Of a DNA stretch of 64,000 nucleotides, positions 42,407 through 50,384 are shown in pieces. Position numbers and translations under genes: made by a program. Position 1 is the first letter of the stretch. Every line of letters starts with the position of its first letter. Origin of the DNA: CAYNRA01 sp046296415 (GTDB lineage: Bacteria > Bacteroidota > Bacteroidia > Cytophagales > Spirosomataceae); contig JBKBLN010000001.1 in assembly GCA_046296415.1 (NCBI GenBank), forward strand, positions 1,818,934 through 1,882,933, given 5' to 3'. The notes under the pieces are model-generated. The model searched no databases, was not told where the DNA came from, and saw only the letters and a program-made list of their open reading frames with translations.

Positions 42407-42414
42407 CAAATATA
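42407..42414 (-). promoter_or_regulatory. Candidate -7 box for gap
   Basis: Minus strand reads TATATTTG, matching TAnnTTTG, 29 bp before the gap start. Confidence 0.5.
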
Positions 42415-42463
42415 CAAGAAAGATAGAGAAGGATAAAACGATATTGAGTAGTAAAATAGAGAT

Positions 42464-42550
42464 ACTAATATTAGCAATTCACTATACTAAAATTAGCATT
42501 TACTAATAAAATGGTTAGCAATATTAGTATTTTGTTTAAATTACTAATAT
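42464..42550. promoter_or_regulatory. Cluster of ACTAATA/TTAGC motifs between gap and dapD
   Basis: ACTAATATTAGC (42464-42475) and ACTAAAATTAGC (42486-42497) are 22 bp apart. TACTAATA (42501-42508), the inverted GTTAGCAATATTAGTA (42514-42529) and TTACTAATAT (42541-42550) follow. The regular spacing and both orientations look like sites for a DNA-binding protein. The cluster lies behind the gap promoter and about 280 bp before dapD. Confidence 0.5.
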
Positions 42551-42830
42551 AAATGGTATTATAATCATAGTATTTTACCTAGTTTTTGGTTTATCGTTTG
42601 GTAAAGTTGACCGAATTTTGTATATTGTGTAAAGGAGTCGGGTAGGGGGGGCAAGGTATGTAATCATGCTCCGGGATAGATTAGTCCTAATTTTCTTTGG
42701 CTTGGTAAAGTTAAAATTAAAGTGAAGTGAAAAGGAGTCATTTTTTGACCATTCAAATCATTTATAATCAATATTTTAAAGTCATTTTTTTAAAGTTTTA
42801 GTTTATTTTTCAATTTCTAGTTTTATTTCA
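42551..42830. other. Non-coding leader region before dapD
   Basis: No open frame of note. It contains two copies of TTGGTAAAGTTRA (42599-42611 and 42702-42714) and, between them, a G-rich island (gggtaggggggg at about 42640-42651) that stands out in AT-rich DNA. AGGAGTC occurs twice, at about 42634 and 42734. The dapD promoter must lie here, but no clear TTG/TAnnTTTG pair was found. A structured leader RNA is possible but unproven. Confidence 0.4.
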
Positions 42831-43652
42831 ATGCAAAGTACGTTAAAACCCCTTATTGAAGCGGCTTGGGAAGACCGCACATTACTTCAAGAACCGGCAA
42901 CTCGTTCGGCAATTGACCAAGTTATTCAGGCGGTCGACTTAGGTGAACTAAGAGTAGCTGAACCATTAGCTAATGGAGATTGGCAAGTCAATGAGTGGGT
43001 AAAGAAAGCCATCATTTTGTATTTCCCTTTGCGGTCGATGAAAGTAGAGGAGGTTGGCATTTTCCAATTCCATGACAAAATGGCATTGAAGTCCAACTAT
43101 GAGGCCTTAGGAGTTCGGGTTGTCCCACCGGCAGTCGCTCGGTATGGTGCTTACATTGCCAAGGGGGCGATCTTAATGCCATCATATGTTAACATAGGCG
43201 CTTATGTCGGCCCTGGAACCATGGTGGATACCTGGGCCACAGTGGGATCGTGTGCCCAGATTGGTTCGGACGTCCATTTGTCCGGGGGAGTTGGAATTGG
43301 AGGGGTTTTGGAGCCTGCACAAGCGGCACCGGTTATTATAGAGGACGGCGCTTTCATTGGCTCTCGGTGTATCGTTGTCGAAGGCGCTAGAGTGGGTAAG
43401 AGAGCCGTTCTAGGTGCTGGAGTGACTATCACAGGTTCGTCAAAAATAATCGATGTAACGGGCTCAGAACCGATCGAATATACAGGATTTGTTCCCGAGA
43501 ATTCGGTGGTAATCCCGGGGACTATTCAAAAGAACTTCCCAGCTGGAACCTATGGAGTACCCTGTGCATTAATCATTGGAAAAAGGAAGGAGAGTACGGA
43601 CCTAAAGACCTCCTTGAATGCCGCATTGCGTGAAAACAATGTAACAGTTTAA
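42831..43652 (+). CDS. dapD: Tetrahydrodipicolinate N-succinyltransferase
   Basis: A 273-residue acyltransferase that succinylates tetrahydrodipicolinate in the lysine/diaminopimelate pathway. N-terminal helices (to about 100) precede a left-handed beta-helix of hexapeptide repeats: AYIAKGAILMPSYVNIGAYVGPGTMVDTWATVGSCAQIG, then GGVGIGGVLEPAQAAPVIIEDGAFIGSRCIVVEGARVG. The C-terminal strand region has NSVVIPGT and IIGKRKESTDLKTSLNAALR. All family segments and length are normal. A terminator hairpin follows. Confidence 0.95.
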   Translation: MQSTLKPLIEAAWEDRTLLQEPATRSAIDQVIQAVDLGELRVAEPLANGDWQVNEWVKKAIILYFPLRSMKVEEVGIFQFHDKMALKSNYEALGVRVVPPAVARYGAYIAKGAILMPSYVNIGAYVGPGTMVDTWATVGSCAQIGSDVHLSGGVGIGGVLEPAQAAPVIIEDGAFIGSRCIVVEGARVGKRAVLGAGVTITGSSKIIDVTGSEPIEYTGFVPENSVVIPGTIQKNFPAGTYGVPCALIIGKRKESTDLKTSLNAALRENNVTV

Positions 43653-43683
43653 GCTATACAATTGTATTTCATAACCTAGCCAA

Positions 43684-43716
43684 AGCCTGCTCTTCATATC
43701 GAGGGCAGGCTTTTTT
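43684..43716 (+). terminator. Terminator after dapD
   Basis: agcctgc / gcaggct hairpin (43684-43711) with a long loop, followed by TTTTT, about 30 bp after the stop. Confidence 0.75.
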
Positions 43717-43745
43717 GATTTAATAAGCTGTAACAAAGGTTAATT

Positions 43746-43866
43746 TACATTTGTTTTTTATGCAAAGACAATCCTTTTAACAATTGTTATGTTGTTTTTG
43801 TTACATTTGTTATTTACATTTGCAAAATCAGAGAATAGTGTATTTCTTTTTGTTAATTAACATTTG
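43746..43866 (+). promoter_or_regulatory. Four WACATTTG boxes before the XRE regulator gene
   Basis: TACATTTG occurs at 43746-43753, 43802-43809 and 43815-43822, and AACATTTG at 43859-43866, just before the ATG at 43870. The first three also fit the -7 consensus TAnnTTTG. AACAATTGTT, a perfect palindrome, lies between the first and second (about 43779-43788). The set may be overlapping promoters plus self-regulation sites. Confidence 0.55.
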
Positions 43867-43869
43867 TTT

Positions 43870-44286
43870 ATGTCACTTATGGAAACGTATCCAAAGCCTT
43901 CTGAATTGAATCAGAAGATCATGCAATTGGTGGAGGCATTGAGTATCCCATATGCTCAATTTGCGGACTTGGTGGACGTCAGTCGTCCTATTATCTCACA
44001 TATAATTACAGGCCGTAACAAACCTAGCTTGGAGGTTATACAAAAGATTATGACTCGATTTCCTGAATTGGGATACAAGTGGCATTTGGATGGTGAAGTT
44101 CTTCCGATGGACCAAATTTCCAGGATTCAAGTCAACCGCATGGACTTGCAAGCATCAGAGGAAAAACAGCTTCCTTCTGGAACTCCGAGCCGTTCGAATT
44201 CTACTTCAAATGAGTCTGAAAAGAAGGTGGTCCGTATCTTGGTTTTCTATGATGACAACACCTTCTCTGAATTCAAACCTGCCTAA
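43870..44286 (+). CDS. XRE-family helix-turn-helix regulator
   Basis: A 138-residue DNA-binding protein. The HTH occupies about residues 15-70: IMQLVEALSIPYAQFADLVDVSRPIISHIITGRNKPSLEVIQKIMTRF, with recognition helix VSRPIISHI. The C-terminal half is low in complexity (SGTPSRSNSTSNES) and ends in a short strand pair (VVRILVFYDDNTFSEFKP) seen in other Bacteroidota XRE proteins. It stands alone and is flanked by repeated boxes upstream, suggesting autoregulation. Start taken at MSLMETYP; a TTG two codons upstream is not needed. Confidence 0.82.
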   Translation: MSLMETYPKPSELNQKIMQLVEALSIPYAQFADLVDVSRPIISHIITGRNKPSLEVIQKIMTRFPELGYKWHLDGEVLPMDQISRIQVNRMDLQASEEKQLPSGTPSRSNSTSNESEKKVVRILVFYDDNTFSEFKPA

Positions 44287-44963
44287 AAATATTTGTTATA
44301 TAATTTATATTATGTTAAATAAAGTATTGATGCTTTATGGAGCATTCCATTTCGACCTATTTCTTCTCCCTTCCCAAATCTTATCCTAAAAACAAATTCC
44401 TTTCACTTTCTCCCTCCATCATTCCGGTGGATGATCATCCGCCAACTCGTTCACTCAACATGACCAAAACAAGTTGAGTGAACCTGTGTGGTAGAAATCA
44501 AGTCCGACAAAACGTCAGGGAAATTTGAGGCCTATCCAAGGTCCCCACAGCATCTATATCACTTCTCGACCTAGCCTGCCATCCCTTTCATCAAAGCCAA
44601 CGTGCCTCATTTTCCTCGAAAAGCCAAGCCAATCCATTTCTCTTTCAATCCCTCCAACCACATTTCGCCACTACTTTCCACTCATTTGATTAGTATGGCT
44701 AGGCGGCTGGTTAACATAATGTAATCGATTCAATAAACTCACCAACTCGATTTTTACTAACTATTTCAACATACCAAGCCTAAAACCACAAAATCTGAAA
44801 TCTTATCGATCAAGTTTACGAAGATTTGCAGGAAATTTTTATTAATCTCCCCTACTGCCCTCTTATTTTCAAATATACCTTTTGGCATTTCATACCTAAA
44901 TAGGGCAAATTTATGCCTTTAAAATTGGTATTTATACCGTTTGATAAAGAATCTCCATAATCC
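44287..44963. other. Non-coding region before the cas genes, with inverted repeats
   Basis: No convincing gene. Visible structures are a near-perfect 18-bp palindrome GGTGGATGATCATCCGCC (44426-44443) and an 11-bp inverted repeat gttcactcaac / gttgagtgaac (44449-44459 and 44473-44483) with a 13-base loop. There are also GGCA-N6-TGCC (44904-44917) and GGTAT-TT-ATACC (44927-44938). The middle (44500-44880) is C-rich on this strand, with no repeats noticed. It marks the boundary between core genome and the CRISPR locus. Confidence 0.6.
44927..44938. promoter_or_regulatory. Operator-like palindrome GGTAT-TT-ATACC
   Basis: Perfect 5-bp arms with a 2-base centre, about 150 bp before cas6. The half site resembles those in the junction palindrome of the duplicated segment (TACCAAA-AAA-TTTGGTA, 45013-45029), suggesting the same binding protein, perhaps the WYL regulator encoded after cas6. 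Confidence 0.45.
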
Positions 44964-45083
44964 TTGGTACAATGAAAAGAAATTCTCTTATTGCCTAAAC
45001 CTAATCATTTTATACCAAAAAATTTGGTACAATGAAAAGAAATTCTCTTATTGCCTAAACCTAATCATTTTATACCAAAAAAT
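44964..45083. repeat. Perfect 60-bp tandem duplication before cas6
   Basis: Bases 44964-45023 and 45024-45083 are identical, beginning ttggtacaatgaaaag and ending ttataccaaaaaat. The second copy ends 6 bp before the cas6 ATG. The junction builds the inverted repeat TACCAAA-AAA-TTTGGTA that neither copy holds alone. The cas6 frame is open back through part of the second copy. Confidence 0.9.
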
Positions 45084-45089
45084 CATGTC

Positions 45090-45899
45090 ATGAGATTCCT
45101 AATTTCATTAAAACCTGTCATTGACCGCCAACCTCTTCTTTTTAATTACCAATACCCTTTTATGTCTTGGATCTATGGGCGTTTACGGGATGCCGACCAA
45201 GAATATGCTCAATACTTACATCAAAACGGATATCCTGTCGCCAATTCATTAAAGTCTTTCAAGCATTTTACCTTTTCAAATTTCATTATACCTAGGCATG
45301 TCATTCGAAAAATACAACCTGGTGATCATTGCATGTGGTTGACACCTGAGCCCATTCAAGTCATAGTTTCCTTTTTTATTGAAAAAGCCGCACAAAATTT
45401 TATCATTGGTTTGTTCAATGAACAACGCCTACGCCTCTTTAACCAACAATATCAGGCTGAATTTGTGGTAGAACGGGTGGAAACCTTACCACAAATTACA
45501 CTTGGGAACTCCATTCAACTAAAAACCCTCTCCCCTATGCTGATCGGAAAAACTCGTAGGGACGGCTCAACTGAGTACCTATCCCCCAAAGATCCTGATT
45601 TCGCTGCTTTTTTTGCTTTCAATCTTACGGAGAAGTACAAAAGCCTCTATCCCGACTCTATCAGCCTAGATCTGCACTCCTCCGCGCAATTGATTCATTT
45701 CAAGCTACTTCGCCACGATAAAATGAAAAGTCGATTGATCCACATCAAGGAAGACAAAGAACACGAAACGGAGGTACGCTCATTTACCGATTTTTCTTTT
45801 GAACTCTCCGGGCCAGAAGAGATACTTCGGGTGGGATATTATGGTGGATTTGGGAAAAATTCAGCCAATGGATTGGGTTGCTGTGACATATTATCTTAA
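45090..45899 (+). CDS. cas6: CRISPR-associated endoribonuclease Cas6
   Basis: A 269-residue RAMP protein that cuts the repeat RNA to make crRNAs. The C-terminal glycine-rich loop YYGGFGKNSANGLGCCDIL is the Cas6 signature, and the N-terminal MRFLISLKPVIDRQPLLFNYQY is the usual first strand and helix. The frame is open from 45051, but family similarity begins at the Met at 45090, right after the duplicated segment. Base composition is like the core genome (24 G/C of 60 bases at 45121-45180). It is followed 12 bp later by a WYL regulator. The catalytic His was not assigned. Confidence 0.9.
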   Translation: MRFLISLKPVIDRQPLLFNYQYPFMSWIYGRLRDADQEYAQYLHQNGYPVANSLKSFKHFTFSNFIIPRHVIRKIQPGDHCMWLTPEPIQVIVSFFIEKAAQNFIIGLFNEQRLRLFNQQYQAEFVVERVETLPQITLGNSIQLKTLSPMLIGKTRRDGSTEYLSPKDPDFAAFFAFNLTEKYKSLYPDSISLDLHSSAQLIHFKLLRHDKMKSRLIHIKEDKEHETEVRSFTDFSFELSGPEEILRVGYYGGFGKNSANGLGCCDILS

Positions 45900-45911
45900 T
45901 CAAATTATCTC

Positions 45912-46835
45912 ATGAACACCTTTCATGACCATAGCCCAAAGAATAGACTGCTTCGCGTCTTACAAGACATATTGAGTCGGCCGTACCATTACACCAAAAA
46001 AATGCTAGCCACAAAATATGCGGTGAGCCAGGACTCCATCAGTGCGGATTTTGAGGAGCTTCGCAACGCAGATTTTATTCTACAATATGATGCGCGGTAC
46101 CGGTATGCCATCGTTCCGAATCGCTCACAGGAATACCTAGAAGATGTCTTGTATTTTACTGAAAATGAAAAATCTATACTTTTAATGCTCCTAGAGGCGC
46201 ATCCCACCCAGGCTCCTCAGCTGAAAAAATGGAAAGAAAAATTAGACACCGTTTATGATGTATCCAGGCTAGGGCGAAGTATGTTTTCCAAGGCATTTCT
46301 GACCAAGGCCAATGTGCTGGAGAAAGCCAAAAAAGAAAAGAAAAGCGTTCGGTTGATTCAATACCGATCCACCAACAGTAGCCAGGTTTCCGACCGATTG
46401 ATTGAGCCTTTTTGGGTCGGGATTAAAGAAGATATCATTCAGGCCTATGATCTATCCGCTGAAGCCATCCGACATTTTCGCTTATCCAGGGTGGAGCGGG
46501 TAGAACTCCTCCCCGACCCTTGGCTTCATGAAACCAAGCATCATGTGACAGCCACCGATCCATTTGGTATTGTGCAAGATCATCAGGTGTTTGTTCATCT
46601 TAGGTTCAAAACCGGGGCTTATAACGAGTTAGTCGAACGATTTCCCTTAACCCAGGCCTATGTACAACCTTGTGTGAGAGAGGAAAATATTTTCGAATTT
46701 GAGGGAAAAGTCAATGCTCGTTTTTATGGTATCACCAATTTTATTCTGGGCTATCATGAGCACATTCTGGAGATATTGGAACCGCAATCATTACGGGAGC
46801 ATATCCGAGGGCACGCCGCCCGAATAAATTTTTAG
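45912..46835 (+). CDS. WYL-domain transcriptional regulator in the cas locus
   Basis: A 307-residue protein with a DeoR-like winged HTH at the N terminus (RVLQDILSRPYHYTKKMLATKYAVSQDSISADFEEL). A central WYL domain (about 130-200: SVRLIQYRST ... IEPFWVGIKEDIIQAYDLSAEAIRHFRLSRVERVELL) is followed by a C-terminal WCX-like domain. The order and size match BrxR/CapW-type regulators that control phage-defence operons, and WYL proteins are known near CRISPR loci (sll7009 in Synechocystis represses one). WYL domains often sense nucleic acid or nucleotide ligands. Co-transcription with cas6 suggests it controls this locus. Confidence 0.85.
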   Translation: MNTFHDHSPKNRLLRVLQDILSRPYHYTKKMLATKYAVSQDSISADFEELRNADFILQYDARYRYAIVPNRSQEYLEDVLYFTENEKSILLMLLEAHPTQAPQLKKWKEKLDTVYDVSRLGRSMFSKAFLTKANVLEKAKKEKKSVRLIQYRSTNSSQVSDRLIEPFWVGIKEDIIQAYDLSAEAIRHFRLSRVERVELLPDPWLHETKHHVTATDPFGIVQDHQVFVHLRFKTGAYNELVERFPLTQAYVQPCVREENIFEFEGKVNARFYGITNFILGYHEHILEILEPQSLREHIRGHAARINF

Positions 46836-47154
46836 GGATTTGAGGGGTGATGGGAATAATGCAGTAGGTTGGGTTGGATATTTGGGAAAAACATTAATTG
46901 AAGAAACCAAATCATTACGTTTATGAAGAGTATGATTCCTTACATTTTCTTTTGAGGGATGCCTCAGCTTGATGCTTCGAATTTGGCACGATGCTTAAAA
47001 CATTTATACTTTTTTATTTCCTCCTCACTTTTTAATACAAAATTTTGATGCAAAAATAGAATTTTTATCGCAAGATTTAAAACTTGCTAAGAGAATGGGA
47101 AATGCTTTTGTAGATTCGTTTATATTTAAAAGTTAAAACTAAGCAATTTAATAT
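46836..47154. other. Intergenic region before the cas effector operon
   Basis: 319 bp without a gene. Its first part has core-like composition and the rest becomes strongly AT-rich, so the compositional junction lies here. The promoter of cas5-8-7-3 is expected near the end, but no clear TTG/TAnnTTTG pair was found. No inverted repeat like those before cas6 was seen. Confidence 0.5.
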
Positions 47155-47865
47155 ATGAAACTAGATTTAAAATTTATTTTCGAACAATCACATTTAGAAA
47201 GTAATATTATACTAATTATTGATCCTCTTGCTCCCTTATCTATGGTATCTAGTATGCCAGGAGGACACTATAAAACACTTAGAGAGCCAACTCATGCAAT
47301 GCTTACAGGTTTATTTGAAAACATTTTAGACTTACATTTAAGTATTAATGATAGAAAATTTATAAGAAAGAAGATTGAATCTAATTTAAATAAATTAAAG
47401 AAAAAGGAAGGGTTAAAATTTCATTTTCTCGAAACTAATTCAACTTTTCTTCCAATTCTATCACATTTGTTTACTGTGGATTTAATCATACAACCTTCCG
47501 TAAATTATTTTAATGATTTATGGAAACGTCTATATCGACGATCAGATGCAATAGTACACCCTAAAGGAACTCCAAATTTAGATTATAAATTACTAATTAA
47601 AAAAAGACAATTGCCACTTGACGACAAAGAAAAAATAGTGGAAAAAGAATATGAAAATTTATTCAAAAGAAATATTGGAGGTTTTCCTTTATATTACAGT
47701 ACTCTTTCGGATAGAGAATACATAAGAGTTGATGGAGAATATAAATTTAAAATACGAATGAATGACAAATTATATCAACTTTTATGTGAAAAACTTAAAG
47801 AAAATGACCTAGGATACTTAGGTACAAGTGACGGCTGGGTAAGCCTTAAACTCGAAAAACTATGA
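47155..47865 (+). CDS. cas5: Cas5-like Cascade subunit
   Basis: A 236-residue protein placed as Cas5 by position and by its N-terminal segment PLAPLSMVSSMPGGHYKTLREPTHAMLTGLFENILDLHL, which follows the Cas5 pattern (strand, aromatic/Gly turn, then a Pro/Thr-rich helix start). Cas5 caps the 5' handle of the crRNA in Cascade. The sequence has drifted far from standard families, resembling the Porphyromonas (PGING) form. Very AT-rich: 10 G/C in the 60 bases 47161-47220. Overlaps cas8 by ATGA. Confidence is moderate because no catalytic motif exists to check. Confidence 0.65.
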   Translation: MKLDLKFIFEQSHLESNIILIIDPLAPLSMVSSMPGGHYKTLREPTHAMLTGLFENILDLHLSINDRKFIRKKIESNLNKLKKKEGLKFHFLETNSTFLPILSHLFTVDLIIQPSVNYFNDLWKRLYRRSDAIVHPKGTPNLDYKLLIKKRQLPLDDKEKIVEKEYENLFKRNIGGFPLYYSTLSDREYIRVDGEYKFKIRMNDKLYQLLCEKLKENDLGYLGTSDGWVSLKLEKL

Positions 47866-49412
47866 ATCAGCACCCATACATTAGATATGCTCACGCACTC
47901 ATTTGTGTAGAAAACAATCTAAGCGAAAATTCTAAAATCGAAGATATTAATCCTAAATTTCTACTCAATGAAATTGAAAACGGTTTGAATCATTTTAGAG
48001 TCAAGGCTAAATCTTTTAAAGGAATGGAAGAAGTTGGATTTGAGTATGTAAATTTAGAAAAGGGTGATACCAATAATGGTATATTCCTTTCTGGAAACAT
48101 TATTTGTACTGATAAAGCAGCAGGTAATTTTTACAAAGCATGTAAAAAAAATGTCGAAACACTTAATAGAAAAGTAGAGGATGTAATAAAATATCTTTCA
48201 AAACAAGATGATGCTTCAATGTCTTCAATGCCTACATCTAGCGAATTTTTAGGATTTAGTACAAACGGAGGGATTTCTAGAAATTCCCCCAAAGTTACTA
48301 ATTATGAAAATGTTCTTGGTTTAATCACAGGTTGTACAAATTTAAAACCATTTATTGTCACAAAAACCTATTCTAAAAAAAGGAATGAATATCGAAATAC
48401 AACCATCATTCCAGATTTAGACATTGGTAATCTTATGAATTTTATAAAACTTTTTAAGGGAATCCAACTAAAAAAGGTTGAGGGTTTAATGAAAGGGAGG
48501 GTTTTTAAAGAATTAGATAAAAAAGGGGTTATAAAAAACGAAAAACCGATGCGACCATATCTATTCAATGGAAACTTTCCAAATGCACCACGAAGTACAA
48601 GTTTAGGAGCTATCGCCTTACTCGGGGCATTGGGTGAGATAGCAAAAGATGTAGAATTCCATGAAATTGGAACCAAGGTCTTAGATAGCTTAAAAGAAGC
48701 TCAGATGTATATGATTCAATATGGCTCAGTTAATACATTTAGATTTAACCATCACATTGTTGAACTTGCTAAAAAAAATAAACTTAAGACTATTATAGAC
48801 AGTGCATATTATTCTGTATTACTTCGAGAAGGGTCGAGGAATGCAAATAATAGAGAAGAGTATCAAAAATTTGATTTGTTTCTTAGTCGATTTTTAATGC
48901 TATTTAATACCAGTACATTTAGAGATTTCTTGGCTTTCAGAGCTGAGTATTCACCCAATTTAAAAGAACTTTTAATTACTTATTTTACTAAAATGGAAAA
49001 TGAAAATTTAAAAATTGTACAATCCGCTCGAAAATTTGGGCAATGGTTGAACTTAGCAGCTTTTCTAACTGCAAAGAATGATGTAGGAACTAACCAACAA
49101 AAAATAAATGAAGTTAAAGCTAAAGTACTGGTCGAGCTAGAAAGTGCGGCTTTTTCGGCTAAAACAACAGATGCATTGTTTGCTCAATTAATGACGAGAG
49201 TAGGTCGTTTGAGCGGACTTGATGCACCAGAAGGGGCAACTGAATTTATGGAAGCAACTTTAAGTGGTGCTGTAACATTAGAAAAAGCAAAAAATATGGT
49301 AATTGCATTTATGAGATTACGGAATAAAAAAGAAACAAAAGAAAACTCAGCTTTTGATATTGATGAAGATGATATAAACGATATAGAAACATCTGATGAT
49401 GCGAGTGAATAG
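47862..49412 (+). CDS. cas8: Cas8-like large subunit of type I Cascade
   Basis: A 516-residue protein with no enzymatic motif, in the place of Cas8 between cas5 and cas7. Features are an N-terminal helical part, GLITGCTNLKPFIVTKTYSKKRNEYRNTTIIPDL near residue 155, a segment PSAPRSTSL-like (NFPNAPRSTSLGAIALLGALGEI, about 235-257), a helical C-terminal domain (about 350-495), and an acidic tail (DIDEDDINDIETSDDASE). Cas8 recognises the PAM and docks Cas3. Type I-B of the PGING kind is the best guess. Strongly AT-rich with AGA arginines. Confidence 0.7.
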   Translation: MNQHPYIRYAHALICVENNLSENSKIEDINPKFLLNEIENGLNHFRVKAKSFKGMEEVGFEYVNLEKGDTNNGIFLSGNIICTDKAAGNFYKACKKNVETLNRKVEDVIKYLSKQDDASMSSMPTSSEFLGFSTNGGISRNSPKVTNYENVLGLITGCTNLKPFIVTKTYSKKRNEYRNTTIIPDLDIGNLMNFIKLFKGIQLKKVEGLMKGRVFKELDKKGVIKNEKPMRPYLFNGNFPNAPRSTSLGAIALLGALGEIAKDVEFHEIGTKVLDSLKEAQMYMIQYGSVNTFRFNHHIVELAKKNKLKTIIDSAYYSVLLREGSRNANNREEYQKFDLFLSRFLMLFNTSTFRDFLAFRAEYSPNLKELLITYFTKMENENLKIVQSARKFGQWLNLAAFLTAKNDVGTNQQKINEVKAKVLVELESAAFSAKTTDALFAQLMTRVGRLSGLDAPEGATEFMEATLSGAVTLEKAKNMVIAFMRLRNKKETKENSAFDIDEDDINDIETSDDASE

Positions 49413-49442
49413 ATTTAAATAAATAAAAAACCTAATAAAAAA

Positions 49443-50384
49443 ATGGAAATCAAAGGAATTTTAGTGTCAATAGTTGCCCCATTCGATTACCACATGGCAA
49501 ATGGAGGTGAAAAACTTTTAGGCAATGCCTCTTCAATTAAACGTACGCCAGATGGTAAAGTCTATGTTTCAGGACAAATGCAGCGCCATGTACTATTTGA
49601 AGCCATTGACCGATTAAATCTAGCTGATCCTCAGAAACTTACAAATTCATATGTTTCAAATGGTGACGGTGTAAGTAATAAAATAGAAATTGATTTGAGA
49701 GCTGATATGGGTGGTTTTATGCATCCCTCACAAGGAGATTATTCAGGTAGAAGAACGGCTCCATTGAGCGCAACAATGGCAGTAGCACTAGAAGAGAGTA
49801 AAATTGGGCGTGATTTATTAGTTCGTTTAAAAATGGATAAAACTGAGGATTCACGTGACCAAGCAATTGCGACCAAAGAGTTTAGTGAAAATGATTTGAT
49901 GTTGATGAACTTCTATTTGGATATTACCAACCTCAGTATCCACAAAGCGTATTCTTATGATGGTTCGTTTCATATTAGTACACAGTATTTTAAATTCGCA
50001 TCAGAAGCAGAACGTAAAAGAAGAGTAAAGTTATTTTTGGAAGCCACACGCTCAATGAACGATTATTCTAATCAAGCCCGTAATGCAATAAGTGGAGAGC
50101 CACAAAAAGTCCTTATCGTTTTTGACACTAAAATGAGCCGTAAAGCTTCGCGTTATTTTTCGGCTAAATCAGAAAATGAGCGTTCACACTTGATTAATGA
50201 ATTGAAAGATAGAGAAGCTCAATATTGGATAGGTGATGATGAATCTACAAATTCAGTACTTCAAGCATATAATAGTGCTTTTGATGTATTGAATAATAAA
50301 GATACAACCCTTTTTGACCCTTCTAATGGTGCAGTAGAGATTACATTTGAACAATTCTTAAATCCGCAATCTGTAAATGGATAA
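49443..50384 (+). CDS. cas7: Cas7 (DevR-type) Cascade backbone subunit
   Basis: A 313-residue RAMP protein that forms the crRNA-binding filament. The N terminus MEIKGILVSIVAPFDYHMANGG and KVYVSGQMQRHVLFEAID, followed by DLRADMGGFM and the later LSIHKAYSYDGSFHI, fit the Cas7/DevR (Csp1-like) family. It starts 30 bp after cas8 and overlaps cas3 by 8 bp. Base composition is AT-rich like cas5 and cas8 but a little less extreme. Confidence 0.82.
   Translation: MEIKGILVSIVAPFDYHMANGGEKLLGNASSIKRTPDGKVYVSGQMQRHVLFEAIDRLNLADPQKLTNSYVSNGDGVSNKIEIDLRADMGGFMHPSQGDYSGRRTAPLSATMAVALEESKIGRDLLVRLKMDKTEDSRDQAIATKEFSENDLMLMNFYLDITNLSIHKAYSYDGSFHISTQYFKFASEAERKRRVKLFLEATRSMNDYSNQARNAISGEPQKVLIVFDTKMSRKASRYFSAKSENERSHLINELKDREAQYWIGDDESTNSVLQAYNSAFDVLNNKDTTLFDPSNGAVEITFEQFLNPQSVNG

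Noticed and set aside
42379..42477. 33-residue hydrophobic extension of gap
   Set aside because: It looks like a membrane signal, but GAPDH is cytoplasmic and the family start is MSKVKVAING; the extension spans the -7 box.
45051..45089. Upstream start for cas6
   Set aside because: The extra residues are encoded by the duplicated 60-bp segment and would begin with TTG; the Cas6 fold starts at the Met at 45090.
47155..47865. Reading this gene as an unrelated cargo gene, leaving the locus without Cas5
   Set aside because: Its place, its ATGA coupling to cas8 and the Cas5-like N-terminal segment make Cas5 the better call, though only moderately sure.
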